DNA from: Paenibacillus_F chitinolyticus_A
GTDB lineage: Bacteria > Bacillota > Bacilli > Paenibacillales > NBRC-103111
DNA: 64,000 nt
Assembly (NCBI RefSeq): GCF_045038035.1
Contig: NZ_CP173427.1
Location: 3,410,001-3,474,000, forward strand
Direction of reading: 5' to 3'
Shown one piece after another: positions 52,656 through 61,177 of the stretch. The notes under the pieces are model-generated. The model ran no database searches. It was not told the DNA's origin and saw nothing but the letters and a program-made list of their open reading frames with translations. Numbering within the stretch: the first letter of the stretch is position 1; each line of letters begins with the position of its first letter. The translations under genes were made by a program, and so were the position numbers.

Positions 52656-53556
52656 AACTCTCCACTCCTTCTTCGTAAACGCGCGGCATCTGCCTCTGCG
52701 AACCGGCATCTGCGATGCGTTCGAGCAGCCCGTCGCCGTACCGCCTGCGAAGCTGCAGGTCCGGCATATGAATGTAGCCGATGTAGCAGTCGCAGAAGTC
52801 CATCCCGCACGGGCGCGGCTGCGAAAGCGCGTCCAGGCCGTCCCGGTACAGATGACCGATGACCCGGCGGTCTTTGTAGCAGCGCTTCACTATGCCGGGT
52901 CCCTGCACGTAGAAAACGTCGAGGCCCGTGCCGCACGCCCGTCCCCGGCTCTCGTAATCCTCGGCGTTCAGGTCGAAAAGCGGATCGAGGCCCCGTAGGA
53001 AAGCCCGATCTTCATCCGTGTAATAATCCCGCTTGTCTTTGAACCCATTGACCCACATATACACGTCGGAAGGGAGCGAACGGCGGAGCGACTCCAGCCG
53101 GCTGAAGGCGCTTTTGACTCCCACCGATCCGACGCTGAACGGAATTCCCCGATTGTAGAGCTGCAGAACCTGCCCCAGAAATTTCTCTTCCGTCGTCTGT
53201 CCGGGATGATACGTGACCCAGAAAGCCGCTTTACGCGGATTCAGTTCATCGGTCCACGCGAGACCGGCGGATAAATTCGTCTGGATCGCGACTTTATCCA
53301 CGTGTTCCATGTGCGAGAGCCGGACCATGGCCTCCTTGTACCAGCGGTGAGTCAGCCCTTCCCCGTAAGGATTGAAGAAAACCGACAGGCGGTGGCCTTC
53401 GGCTCCCTGGCTCTCCGCCCATTCCGTAAAGGCTTCGACCTGCCGCCGGTCCTTCGCCAGCGTGGCGGCGCTGTCCTTGTTCTTGCTGAACGGGCAGTAC
53501 GGGCAGTCGTAATTGCACGACGACAGGCTCCCCCGGTAATACAGCGCCGCCTTCAT
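52639..53556 (-). CDS. STM4011-type radical SAM protein
   Basis: A 305-residue radical SAM enzyme. The cluster motif is CNYDCPYC (about residues 14-21), early in the chain (MKAALYYRGSLSSCNYDCPY). The barrel follows, and a C-terminal Cys-rich segment (CGTGLDVFYV, RCYKDRR, CGMDFCDCYIGY) could bind a second iron-sulfur cluster, SPASM-like. The frame extends to 53658, but ATG 53556 overlaps the stop of the upstream gene (ATGA) and fits the family. Proteins of this kind occur with the STM4012-STM4015 genes in varied bacteria and have no established reaction. The name is from memory of the family, not from a search. Confidence 0.82.
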   Translation of the reverse strand: MKAALYYRGSLSSCNYDCPYCPFSKNKDSAATLAKDRRQVEAFTEWAESQGAEGHRLSVFFNPYGEGLTHRWYKEAMVRLSHMEHVDKVAIQTNLSAGLAWTDELNPRKAAFWVTYHPGQTTEEKFLGQVLQLYNRGIPFSVGSVGVKSAFSRLESLRRSLPSDVYMWVNGFKDKRDYYTDEDRAFLRGLDPLFDLNAEDYESRGRACGTGLDVFYVQGPGIVKRCYKDRRVIGHLYRDGLDALSQPRPCGMDFCDCYIGYIHMPDLQLRRRYGDGLLERIADAGSQRQMPRVYEEGVESCDAHA

Positions 53557-54947
53557 GCGAAGGTGTAACCTTCCATCAGGGTGCGGGTCTCCGGGGAGAT
53601 AAACCAGTCCCCGATGGAATCGGAAAGGGCGATCCCGTCGTCCGTCAGCCGGAAACATCCGCCGCCTGTTCCCGTTTGCCGAACCCGCTCGGCGAGCCCC
53701 GTCTCCGTCAGCCGGTTCAGCTCCGAATGATCCTCCAGCGCCTCCGTTCCGAACCGGCGGGCGTAGGATGCGAGCTCCAGCCCCTCGCGGTGAAGGAGAG
53801 CCTTTAGAATAAAGCGCCGCTTCCGTTCCGCCTCGTTCAGGATGAAGCCGTAATCGACGAGGTCATGACGCTCCGCAGCGACATAATCGGCGATAATGCC
53901 GGCCGTCGCGCTGCGGCTTACCGCATAGCGGGTCGCGTAGTGCACGCTGTTTGTGTACGAGCGGGCACCGCAGCCGAGACCGACCATGCCCTCCTCCTGG
54001 CAGCCGTACGGCAGGAGCGTTTTGGGCGACGAGGCGTTCGCGCGCGCGAACCTCCTCATCGAATACTGCGTATACCCTGCGGCGAGGAGACGGTCGCGCG
54101 CCGCCGTGTAGCAGGCCATGCGGATATCCGCGCCCCGCTGCCGGATCTCTTCGGGCTTGACAATCGTATGCTCCCGCGTATACAGCGGGTATATAAAGAT
54201 TTCCTCCGGCTCGTAGGCAAGCGCCCGCTCCAGGGAGTAAAGCCAAGTGTCCACGGTCTGGCCCGGCAGACCGTAAATAAGATCGAGATTGAGGATCGGG
54301 AACTTGTACCGCTTCAGCTGTTCCAGCGCCTTCTCGACCACCAGCGGCATTTGCGGGCGGTAAATGGCCGCCGCCTCCGCTTCCACAAAGCTTTGGATGC
54401 CCATGCTCACCCGGTCCACTCTGTGTGCCTGCAAAATATCCAGGCGCTCTGCGGTGACCGTCTCGGGCGAAGTTTCGACCGAGATGGATGCTTCTCCGCT
54501 GTCGAGTCCCATGACGTCCTCCGCTATCCGGAAAACTCGGTCGAGCAGCCCCGGTTCCAGCAGCGTAGGAGTTCCTCCTCCGACGGCAAAACGCGCGAAT
54601 TTCTTATGCGCGACATGGGGAGCCCACTGACGGGCCTGCCGCTCCAGCGCATCGACATACTGCTCGTGGGCGCCGGTCCGCTTGTCCGGCAGGGTGAACA
54701 AATTGCAGAAGCCGCAGCGCGCCCCGCAGAACGGGATATGCATATATAAGAAGAAAGTTTCCGCCGGCTCGTCCGCCCACAGCTCCTGCAGCGGGATTTT
54801 TCTCTCCAGCTCCCGGTAAGCCGTCTTGTGCGGATACGAATACAAATACGAACGGTATGGCGCCAAGCGAAAATTTTCTTCCCAAGCGGAAACGGACATT
54901 TCTTCTGCTGCCGGCACCGGTTGGTTCCCCAATTGAGAAGAGGACAT
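53553..54947 (-). CDS. STM4012-type radical SAM protein (HemN/HemW-like)
   Basis: A 464-residue radical SAM enzyme with cluster motif CGARCGFC (about 74-81), glycine-rich GGGTPTLLEP, SVETSPETVT, RVSMGIQSF and NLDLIYGLPGQT, the layout of coproporphyrinogen dehydrogenase-like HemN/HemW proteins. The C-terminal part is the HemN-type winged domain. Its fixed partners (STM4011, STM4013, STM4014, STM4015 types) argue against a role in haem synthesis and for a dedicated modification pathway. It overlaps the STM4011-type gene by 4 bp and follows the STM4013-type gene by 26 bp. Confidence 0.85.
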   Translation of the reverse strand: MSSSQLGNQPVPAAEEMSVSAWEENFRLAPYRSYLYSYPHKTAYRELERKIPLQELWADEPAETFFLYMHIPFCGARCGFCNLFTLPDKRTGAHEQYVDALERQARQWAPHVAHKKFARFAVGGGTPTLLEPGLLDRVFRIAEDVMGLDSGEASISVETSPETVTAERLDILQAHRVDRVSMGIQSFVEAEAAAIYRPQMPLVVEKALEQLKRYKFPILNLDLIYGLPGQTVDTWLYSLERALAYEPEEIFIYPLYTREHTIVKPEEIRQRGADIRMACYTAARDRLLAAGYTQYSMRRFARANASSPKTLLPYGCQEEGMVGLGCGARSYTNSVHYATRYAVSRSATAGIIADYVAAERHDLVDYGFILNEAERKRRFILKALLHREGLELASYARRFGTEALEDHSELNRLTETGLAERVRQTGTGGGCFRLTDDGIALSDSIGDWFISPETRTLMEGYTFA

Positions 54948-54973
54948 CGGCCTTTCACTTCCTTTTCGTCAAT

Positions 54974-55759
54974 TTACAAAATAAACTCGCGGTAAGGCAC
55001 ATTCCAGACCGCTTCGTGTGCGAGCCGGTGGCCTTCGTAGCCGTCTTCGCCGTAGCACGTTCCGTGGTCGGAGAAGGCCAGGCAGAACACGGGCCGCTCC
55101 CGCTCTCTCATCGCTTCGAACAAACGGCCCAACTGGCCGTCCACGTAGCGAAGCGCGGCCCTCTGACTCTCGACCGAATCTTTTTTCGCGCCGGGAAGGA
55201 AATAATGATTGGGCCCGTGAATCGCTGAAACGTTCAGGAACATAAACAGCTTCTCGCTTTGTTCCGTCCGATCGAGTAGTTTGAGGGCGTGATTGACCTG
55301 ATGCTCGGTGGAGCGCGGGTTCGTCACCCCGAAAGTCATCCGCCAGTAACTTTCCCGGAAATAGCCGGGGAGCACCCGGGCAAGCGGAACTTTTTTCGTA
55401 AAAAAAATTACACCCCCGATACAGATCGTCCGGTAGCCTTCTTCCTGAAGACCGGACACCAGATCGGGTGTGTCGAAGAGCCATGTATGGGGATGGGTTT
55501 TAAGTCCCGTGTTCTTGGAGTGGAAAAGCCGGATATGCTGCGATTTGTCCGTCGTCGCCGGAGTCGGCAGAAAGCCCCCGAAAAAAGCGTGATGGGCCGC
55601 ATACGTAAAGCTGCCGGGGGTGTGCCGCTTCTCCCAGGAACCGCCGCCGCACAGATTCGGGCAGTTGGCTTCCTCCAGCACGGCGGCGTCGTAACGCAGC
55701 GTGTCCAGCGTAATCATCAAAATATCGTGGGTGCCCACGATTTCGTTCATATTCATCAT
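54974..55759 (-). CDS. STM4013/SEN3800-type sulfatase-like hydrolase
   Basis: A 261-residue member of the alkaline phosphatase/sulfatase-like fold. It begins with the metal-binding LMITLDTLRYDAAV (about 14-27), has HTPGSFTYAAHHAFFGGFLP around the expected nucleophile, then IHGPNHYF and the second metal motif FSDHGTCYGEDGYEGHR near the C-terminus. It lacks the C/S-x-P-x-R sulfatase signature, so a Ser/Thr nucleophile and phosphate, sulfate or phosphonate ester chemistry are equally open. The frame reaches 55918, but ATG 55759 (GGGAGG six bases upstream, ATGA overlap with the ATP-grasp gene) is the start. Confidence 0.82.
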   Translation of the reverse strand: MMNMNEIVGTHDILMITLDTLRYDAAVLEEANCPNLCGGGSWEKRHTPGSFTYAAHHAFFGGFLPTPATTDKSQHIRLFHSKNTGLKTHPHTWLFDTPDLVSGLQEEGYRTICIGGVIFFTKKVPLARVLPGYFRESYWRMTFGVTNPRSTEHQVNHALKLLDRTEQSEKLFMFLNVSAIHGPNHYFLPGAKKDSVESQRAALRYVDGQLGRLFEAMRERERPVFCLAFSDHGTCYGEDGYEGHRLAHEAVWNVPYREFIL

Positions 55760-57114
55760 AACGTGCCTCCCTCGCCCGGAGATCCCGCTGCGGCTTTGGG
55801 CTGCCCGGAAGCTCCGGTTCCGGCGGGCCAGGTCAAACCGGCAGACCCGTAAGCCTTGGGGGCCCAGGAAGCTGCGGCAATTTCCGCGGAACCGCTTGCG
55901 ATCCGGCTCATCTGCCATTCGTACGGGTCCATTCCCTTGTGAACGACCCGGTACAGCAGATCTCCGAACGGATTCATGTCAAGTATGTAAGGCGCATGTG
56001 ACGCGCCGTCGAGCAAAACATCGACTCCCGCTGAGAAGGAGCGCGGAAAAGCGGCCAGCGCTTTTGCGGCGCAGGCCGCAGCTTCCGCCCGGATGCCCGG
56101 CGCCAGGCCGAGGTCATCCACGCTCACCCTTTCGCTGCGCAGGTGCAGGTTCGTGATCGGCGTCCGGCTTACCCGGGCGATGCTGTGGCAGGCTTCTCCC
56201 GCCACGACAAGCTGACGGATATCGAACGTCCGGTCGCCGTAAGAAGCTTTGGCGATCCACTGCTCGACGTGGGCGCCGTGCCTCAAGAGCCAGTTCAGCA
56301 CCTGGCGGATCGCGGTCGGGTCCGTGTAACGCCGGAGCTTCATCGCGTTATAGAATACCGGAGCGCGGGCGCCGTAGTTCTCGACGCCGACGGTCGTGAC
56401 CGCCTGCTCCGCGCCCGTACGCGGGTTGATGCGGTAAGCGACCACGCCGCAGGCGCCGGAGCCGGAAGCGAGCTTCACAAAGACCCGGTGAACCCGCCGG
56501 GAGAGCATCAGCCCGCGAAGCGCCTCGCAGTCCGCGATCTCCTCCGGCGGAGCCAGAAGGCGGGGCACCGGCACGCCGGCAGCGGACAGGACGCGGTGCG
56601 TCTGCCGCTTGTCGAACATACCGGCGATGTCCTCCGGCGCGTTCGTCCACTGCGGCTGCGGCCACAGCTCCTCCGCTTCTCGCCGCAGGCGGGCGAGCAG
56701 CCTCGCGAAGCCGCGGAACCATTGGGACGGGTGGTACTGCCGTCCCTCCTGCTCCGCGAGCGCGAGCGCGGACCGCACGGAGAGCGGCTGCGGATCGCTG
56801 CGGCGCCCGAACGGAAGCAGGCGGTCGCCGTGCGCCGCCTCTTCGTGGTCGGGAGCGCCCAGGGCGATCAGCCCGCGCTCCACCGCGAAGAGCTCGCCGG
56901 GCGCGTCCAGCCGCAGCAGCGGAGCCGGTCCGCCCGCCCGCTGTGACGACGCCCCGGCGAGGCTTGCCGCCTGCGCGAGCGATGCGCTGCCGTCCAGCAG
57001 CCCGGCGTACGGCAGCACGACGGCCGGAGGCAGCCCCAGCTTCGCCCGGGCGTTCTGCAGCCCCGCCGTGCGGCGGTTGTCCGGGTTGCCGATCAGGATC
57101 ATCCTCTGCGGCAC
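55756..57114 (-). CDS. STM4014-type ATP-grasp protein
   Basis: A 452-residue ATP-grasp ligase-like protein. An N-terminal Rossmann-like part (MILIGNPDNRRTAGLQNA), a long variable region, then the ATP-grasp core: VFVKLASGSGACGVVAY as the ATP-binding strand-loop (about 212-228), HVEQWIAKAS, and a metal-ligand motif ILDMNPFGDLLYRVVH near 405-420. Such enzymes join a carboxylate to an amine or thiol using ATP. GTG start at 57114, five bases after the LRR gene stop, with a weak ribosome binding site, so expression probably depends on coupling. GC content and Ala/Arg usage are notably high here. Confidence 0.8.
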   Translation of the reverse strand: MPQRMILIGNPDNRRTAGLQNARAKLGLPPAVVLPYAGLLDGSASLAQAASLAGASSQRAGGPAPLLRLDAPGELFAVERGLIALGAPDHEEAAHGDRLLPFGRRSDPQPLSVRSALALAEQEGRQYHPSQWFRGFARLLARLRREAEELWPQPQWTNAPEDIAGMFDKRQTHRVLSAAGVPVPRLLAPPEEIADCEALRGLMLSRRVHRVFVKLASGSGACGVVAYRINPRTGAEQAVTTVGVENYGARAPVFYNAMKLRRYTDPTAIRQVLNWLLRHGAHVEQWIAKASYGDRTFDIRQLVVAGEACHSIARVSRTPITNLHLRSERVSVDDLGLAPGIRAEAAACAAKALAAFPRSFSAGVDVLLDGASHAPYILDMNPFGDLLYRVVHKGMDPYEWQMSRIASGSAEIAAASWAPKAYGSAGLTWPAGTGASGQPKAAAGSPGEGGTL

Positions 57115-57119
57115 GGCCG

Positions 57120-57965
57120 TTATTCCGTGAGCGACGGATACCGGTAATCGTCGTCTTCGTCCATATCCTGCTGATCTTCCGTGTTCACGTTAAGGCCGGA
57201 CGATTTCCAGCGGTTTACCATTTCATCGGACATATAGTGATGGCTTAAGTCCAGGTACTTCAGCTTTTTTACTCTCTCGCTGTTCAGCAGCGCTTCCGCC
57301 CCCGTATCGGACAGCGTTCCGTCCGACATGTCGAGGGTATGCAGCCCGTCCAGAATCGGGGCATCCGCCAGTGCGATTGCCAGCTCGTCCTGAATTTCGC
57401 TGTTTTTCAGACCGAGATAAGTCAGTTCGGGGAATTTGCCGGGCTCCGTGAGCTTGAGTACATCTTCCAGGCTGCCGTCAAATCCGTATTCGTCCACGCC
57501 GAGATAAAGCTCCAGCTTTTTGAGACGCGGAAAAGAACCGTCGTAAATTTGACGGATCACGTCCTTGCCCAGGCCGCCGCAAATAATGGTCAGCTCCTCC
57601 AGGTTTTCGTGACGAGCCGGGTTCAGATCCAGTCCCGTGCTTCCTTTGATCGTAAACGACCGGAGAGCGGGATAAGCCTCCAGCAGCGGGGCCAGGTTGG
57701 ACTGCATAATCCAGGACACTTCGCATTCCTCGAAGCTCATGTCTCCGATAAACAGACTCGTCAGTTTCGGAAACCGGTCCTTCAGAGCGACAAGCGTCTC
57801 GACGGTTTCTTCGGAATCGTTCTCGTAAGCACCGCCCCAATCCCCGATAATGAGGCTTGTCAGCTCCCCGCTTTGCGGGCTGTCCGCTAGCTCCTCGAGC
57901 AAATCTTTCATTTTCTTGCCGGCTTCGTACTGGTCGTAATCGATCGTTAGTTTAACCTCGGACAT
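57120..57965 (-). CDS. STM4015-type leucine-rich-repeat protein
   Basis: A 281-residue LRR protein. After an N-terminal cap come about seven leucine-rich repeats (LTSLIIGDWGGAY, LTSLFIGDMSFEE, LRSFTIKGSTGLD, LEELTIICGGLG, LKKLELYLGVDE, LTYLGLKNSEIQ, LKYLDLSHHYMS). It ends in a short acidic tail (DMDEDDDYRYPSLTE). In this gene set the LRR protein could be scaffold, carrier or the modified substrate; the acidic Tyr-containing tail is a candidate modified site, which is speculation. ATG 57965 with GGGAGGG is preferred over GTG-type starts upstream. It is the first gene of the seven-gene operon. Confidence 0.82.
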   Translation of the reverse strand: MSEVKLTIDYDQYEAGKKMKDLLEELADSPQSGELTSLIIGDWGGAYENDSEETVETLVALKDRFPKLTSLFIGDMSFEECEVSWIMQSNLAPLLEAYPALRSFTIKGSTGLDLNPARHENLEELTIICGGLGKDVIRQIYDGSFPRLKKLELYLGVDEYGFDGSLEDVLKLTEPGKFPELTYLGLKNSEIQDELAIALADAPILDGLHTLDMSDGTLSDTGAEALLNSERVKKLKYLDLSHHYMSDEMVNRWKSSGLNVNTEDQQDMDEDDDYRYPSLTE

Positions 57966-58015
57966 AACGGTCCCTCCCATGTAAACTTTTTCCTTCTATG
58001 TACGATATAATCCTA

Positions 58016-58045
58016 ACTATAAACGATTCTAAAAAAGACTTGCAA
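58016..58045 (-). promoter_or_regulatory. promoter of the STM4015-4011 operon
   Basis: Minus strand -35 TTGCAA (58045-58040), 18-bp spacer, -10 TATAGT (58021-58016), about 50 bases before the LRR gene start. Confidence 0.6.
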
Positions 58046-58178
58046 ACATTTCCGGACAACCGGACCCGCTGCCCGCCTTCTTTCGGCTTCCGTACGGGAG
58101 GGTCTGTTTCGTATGGAAAGTGCGCCGGATGGCGGGTTTAAGAGGATGGAATCCGCCTTTTTTTGCGGATAATATTCG

Positions 58179-58210
58179 TAAAAAAACGCCGTGCGAAGTG
58201 CACGGCGCTC
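58179..58210 (-). terminator. intrinsic terminator
   Basis: Stem CGCCGTGC / GCACGGCG with a GAAGT loop and TTTTTTT on the minus strand. It lies downstream of the broken gene and of the binding-protein operon and now ends the latter transcript. Confidence 0.88.
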
Positions 58211-58279
58211 GAATGAACTGCCAGGTTCACAGACGGAAATCAATCCGCCAGGCAGAGGCTTTCCGGAGAACCGGGAAGA

Positions 58280-58545
58280 TTACGGTTTGCTTTTTTTTGG
58301 CGTCAGCCCGTCTTTTTCCGTCAGAACCTCGATGCCGGTACCGTCGGGTATAAGCGGAATATTCCCGTTAACCCCGGCGGAATACACGTTTGCGTTTTTC
58401 TTCCGGCCGCTCCTTCAAGTCCGGACTCTGAAAATAGGTCTGGCTCATGACCACGATTTGCGGCGAAACGGTATTCAAAAAAGCTTGGGACCACGAGGCC
58501 GATCCGCTTCCGTGAGAAAGACGCCATGTCCTTCTCCCGCATGCC
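58280..58545 (-). pseudogene. remnant of a metallo-beta-lactamase-fold (ComEC-like) protein
   Basis: Minus-strand translation shows the C-terminal part of a metallo-hydrolase: a SHGSGSASWSQAFLNTVSPQ stretch followed by IVVMSQTYF, typical of ComEC-like domains. The frame then shifts near 58400 (an A-rich run) and continues as NANVYSAGVNGNIPLIPDG to a TAA at 58280. The 5' part is missing: the sequence stops short of the binding-protein gene end at 58554. It is therefore a truncated, frameshifted relic, not an expressed gene. The family assignment is by eye and moderate. Confidence 0.6.
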
Positions 58546-58553
58546 GTAAGCTC

Positions 58554-60191
58554 TTACTTGCTGTTTTTATACCGCTCGTAAGACTGCTTGTAAATCTTCA
58601 TATATTCGTCCACGCCCATCTTTTGCACGGTCGCCACGTATTTTTCCCACTCGGACATCGGCTGGGAGCCGGTGATGAATTTCGCTTCCATTTCGCCGAT
58701 ATACGTTTCCATGTCCTTGCCCACCGTGGAGCGGAATTCGGTCTCTTCTTCGGTGAAGTTGAAGCTGTTCCACAGCTCCTTCACGGCGTGAGGCTCCGCT
58801 TTCTTGCCCGTTTCCACGGATTCCGGCAGCGTCTCCGACCCTTTGAAATATTTCTGCTGCACGTATCCCGGGTAGCTGCCTCCGAGCCACGTGATGTATT
58901 TGGCCAAAGCCTGGTCCATCGTCAGGCCGTTCGGATTTTTCGTGATTTCCTCGACGAATTCGAGCTTGCCGTCCGCCGTTTTCTTATAAGTCTGGCCTTC
59001 GATTCCCATGAAATAGAACGTCGCGCCTTCATCGCCGTAAAAATGGTCGATCCACCGCACGGTCGCCTCGGGATTCTTGTTCTTGTCCGTAATGACGAAC
59101 GCGCCGGGCCAGACGGCCGGCACCTTGACGTGCGAGTAGAGCTGGTCGCCGTGAGGGCCTTTCAAAGCGCCGAGTCCGAAGTAGCCGGTCTGGTTCATCT
59201 GGGTTTTCGGATTCGGATTGATGGTGGCGCCGAACACGCCCTTCTGCCCTTTGGCGAACAGCGCCGCCGTCTTGATCGTAAAGATTTCTTTATCGATCAA
59301 GCCTTCGGTGTACAGCTTGCGCATGTACTCGATCACTTCTTTGTAGCCCGGGTCCGTCCGGAAAAACCGCAGGTCCTTCGTTTTCGGGTCCACATCGACG
59401 AATTTGTGGCCGAGACCGCGGTTTCCGAAGCCCCACGCCCCGCGCAGCTGCTCAATCAGCGGGTTGATTCCCTCTCCCGCATATGGAATTTCATCCGCCT
59501 GTCCGTTTTCGTTCAGGTCGGTTTCTTTGATCTTTTTCAAATACTGGTAGAATTCCTCCGTGGTGGCCGGCTCTTTCATGCCCAGCTTATCCAGCCAATC
59601 CTGCTTGACCCAGAGCGGGGTCCCGATCAGCATCGGAAGAAAATCCGGGCTGTAGAAAGAAGGGAACGAATAAATGTTGCCGTCCGGCATGGTCAGGCCC
59701 TTCTTCAAATCCGGGTACTTCTCCATCAGTTTCTTAAAGTTCGGAGCGTACTGGTCGATGAGGTCGTTCAGCTTGACGAACGTTCCCTGCGCCCCGTATT
59801 TCATCAGGTCGGAGGAAGGAACGCGGGCCGAATAGAAGGCGTCGGGATAATCCCCGCCGGCCAGCGCGAGATTGCGTTTTTCCGTCAAATTTTCAAACGG
59901 TACGAGTTGGAACTTGATATTCATGTTCGTCATTTTGGCGTATTCTTTCCAAACGAGCGTTTCTTCGAAGTTATTGCCGTTCGTCGCCGCCTTCCCCGTG
60001 AAGAAGGTGAGCGATACCGGCTCCTTGGCGATGGGCATTCCCGTCGGATTCAAATTCGCCACTTCTTTCTTGCTGCCTTTGCCGTCCGCGCTTCCCGCGC
60101 TTTCGTTTCCTCCGCTGCATGCCGACAGTACGCTTACGGCCATGGCAACGGTTAACGTCACGGCAGTCCATCTCATTTTTCTCATCAGCAA
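58554..60191 (-). CDS. extracellular solute-binding lipoprotein (LplA-like)
   Basis: A 545-residue lipoprotein with a signal peptide and lipobox LSAC (Cys25), a Gly/Ser/Lys linker and a family 1 binding fold (PVSLTFFTGKAATNG; MPDGNIYSFPSFYSP; WLDKLGMKEPATTEEFYQYL). It contains an EF-hand-like loop DLNENGQADEIPY (about 250-262), so calcium could be bound, as in several oligosaccharide binding proteins. TTG 60191 has GGGAGG five bases upstream; ATG 60185 is an alternative start. It receives its ligand for the permeases encoded upstream. Ligand unknown. Confidence 0.92.
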   Translation of the reverse strand: MLMRKMRWTAVTLTVAMAVSVLSACSGGNESAGSADGKGSKKEVANLNPTGMPIAKEPVSLTFFTGKAATNGNNFEETLVWKEYAKMTNMNIKFQLVPFENLTEKRNLALAGGDYPDAFYSARVPSSDLMKYGAQGTFVKLNDLIDQYAPNFKKLMEKYPDLKKGLTMPDGNIYSFPSFYSPDFLPMLIGTPLWVKQDWLDKLGMKEPATTEEFYQYLKKIKETDLNENGQADEIPYAGEGINPLIEQLRGAWGFGNRGLGHKFVDVDPKTKDLRFFRTDPGYKEVIEYMRKLYTEGLIDKEIFTIKTAALFAKGQKGVFGATINPNPKTQMNQTGYFGLGALKGPHGDQLYSHVKVPAVWPGAFVITDKNKNPEATVRWIDHFYGDEGATFYFMGIEGQTYKKTADGKLEFVEEITKNPNGLTMDQALAKYITWLGGSYPGYVQQKYFKGSETLPESVETGKKAEPHAVKELWNSFNFTEEETEFRSTVGKDMETYIGEMEAKFITGSQPMSEWEKYVATVQKMGVDEYMKIYKQSYERYKNSK

Positions 60192-60225
60192 TTCTTCCTC
60201 CCTTAGTCCATTGTATCTATCGGCA

Positions 60226-60245
60226 GCCGGGGTGTCAGCCCCGGC
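60226..60245. other. intercistronic GC-rich hairpin
   Basis: GCCGGGG / CCCCGGC with a six-base loop, no T-run, between the permease and binding-protein genes. It may stabilise the binding-protein end of the transcript, as in other importer operons, raising binding protein over permease. Confidence 0.55.
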
Positions 60246-60273
60246 GGACCCGAAAAACTTTTCGTCCCGCGAA

Positions 60274-61161
60274 TCAGCCTTTGACGGAACCGATCATGAC
60301 GCCTTTGACAAAATACCGCTGCAAAAACGGGTACAGCATCAGCACCGGCAGATTGGCCACGATGACGACGGCGTATTTGATCGCTTCGCCCTCCATCACA
60401 TTCCGGGCATGTGAATCGTCTCCGACCCCGAGCATTTCCTGCATCTGCCCCTGGATGAGAATTTCGCGCAGGAAGAGCTGGAGCGGATACTTGTCGCGGT
60501 CGGTCAAATACATCAGTCCGCTGAAATACGAATTCCAGTGGCCCACGCTGTAAAACAAGATCATAACGGCGATGATCGGCATCGAAAGCGGCAGTACGAT
60601 TTTCCACAGAATGCCGAGATTTGAACAGCCGTCTATCGAAGCCGCTTCCTGCATTTCGCCGGGGATCGAGCTCTGGAAGAAGGTGCGCATGATAATGATG
60701 TTATACACGGACACGGCCCCCGGAATAATGAGCGCCCACATCGTGTTGAGCATGCCCAGGTTTTTGACGAGCAGATAGGTCGGAACCATCCCCCCGCTGA
60801 AAAACATCGTAAACACCATGAGGGCGGAAATCGCGTTCCTTCCGGCAAAATCTTTGCGCGAGAGCGGGTAAGCGGCCGCTACGGACAGAATCAGATTGAT
60901 CGCCGTACCGACGACCGTATATACGATCGTGTTCAGGTACCCCGTCAGAATTTCGTTATTCTGAAAAATCTTCGTATAGCCCATCCACGTAATGTCTTTG
61001 GGCCACAGCCACACTTCTCCCCGCATGACGGCTTCCGGGCTGCTGAAAGAGGCAACCAGAACGAAGACAAGGGGATACAGCACAATCAGGGAAACGAGAG
61101 ACAACAGCAGGTACACGACCCAGTCGAACGCTTTTTCCCGGGTGCTTTGAATGGTATTCAT
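60274..61161 (-). CDS. carbohydrate ABC transporter permease (LplC-like)
   Basis: A 295-residue permease with six hydrophobic segments, EAA loop QEAASIDGCSNLGILWKIVLPL (about 190-211) and C-terminal QRYFVKGVMIGSVKG, the standard LplC ending. AAAGGAGGG lies upstream of the ATG, and the gap to the LplB-like gene is 16 bp. It forms a CUT1-type channel with that protein. It is clearly paralogous to the permease at 47003-47863. Confidence 0.93.
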   Translation of the reverse strand: MNTIQSTREKAFDWVVYLLLSLVSLIVLYPLVFVLVASFSSPEAVMRGEVWLWPKDITWMGYTKIFQNNEILTGYLNTIVYTVVGTAINLILSVAAAYPLSRKDFAGRNAISALMVFTMFFSGGMVPTYLLVKNLGMLNTMWALIIPGAVSVYNIIIMRTFFQSSIPGEMQEAASIDGCSNLGILWKIVLPLSMPIIAVMILFYSVGHWNSYFSGLMYLTDRDKYPLQLFLREILIQGQMQEMLGVGDDSHARNVMEGEAIKYAVVIVANLPVLMLYPFLQRYFVKGVMIGSVKG

Positions 61162-61177
61162 CGGGCAGCCCTCCTTT

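Larger units (their letters stand above)
57966..58279. other. intergenic region, about 310 bp
   Basis: Contains the operon promoter (58016-58045), a small hairpin (58151-58170) and the terminator at 58179-58210. No coding frame is supported. Confidence 0.5.

Noticed and set aside
53553..54947. Annotation as coproporphyrinogen III oxidase (hemN/hemW)
   Set aside because: The fold matches, but the invariant neighbours (STM4011, 4013, 4014, 4015 types) and absence of haem genes argue for the STM4012 type.
58151..58170. Hairpin ATCCGC...GCGGAT around a T-run
   Set aside because: The T-run is in the loop rather than after the stem, so it is not a proper terminator. The stronger one at 58179-58210 explains termination.
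58191..60155. A 654-codon plus-strand frame opposite the binding-protein gene
   Set aside because: The opposite strand encodes an unmistakable lipoprotein with signal peptide and lipobox. The plus frame is Arg/His/Phe-rich and starts inside a terminator.
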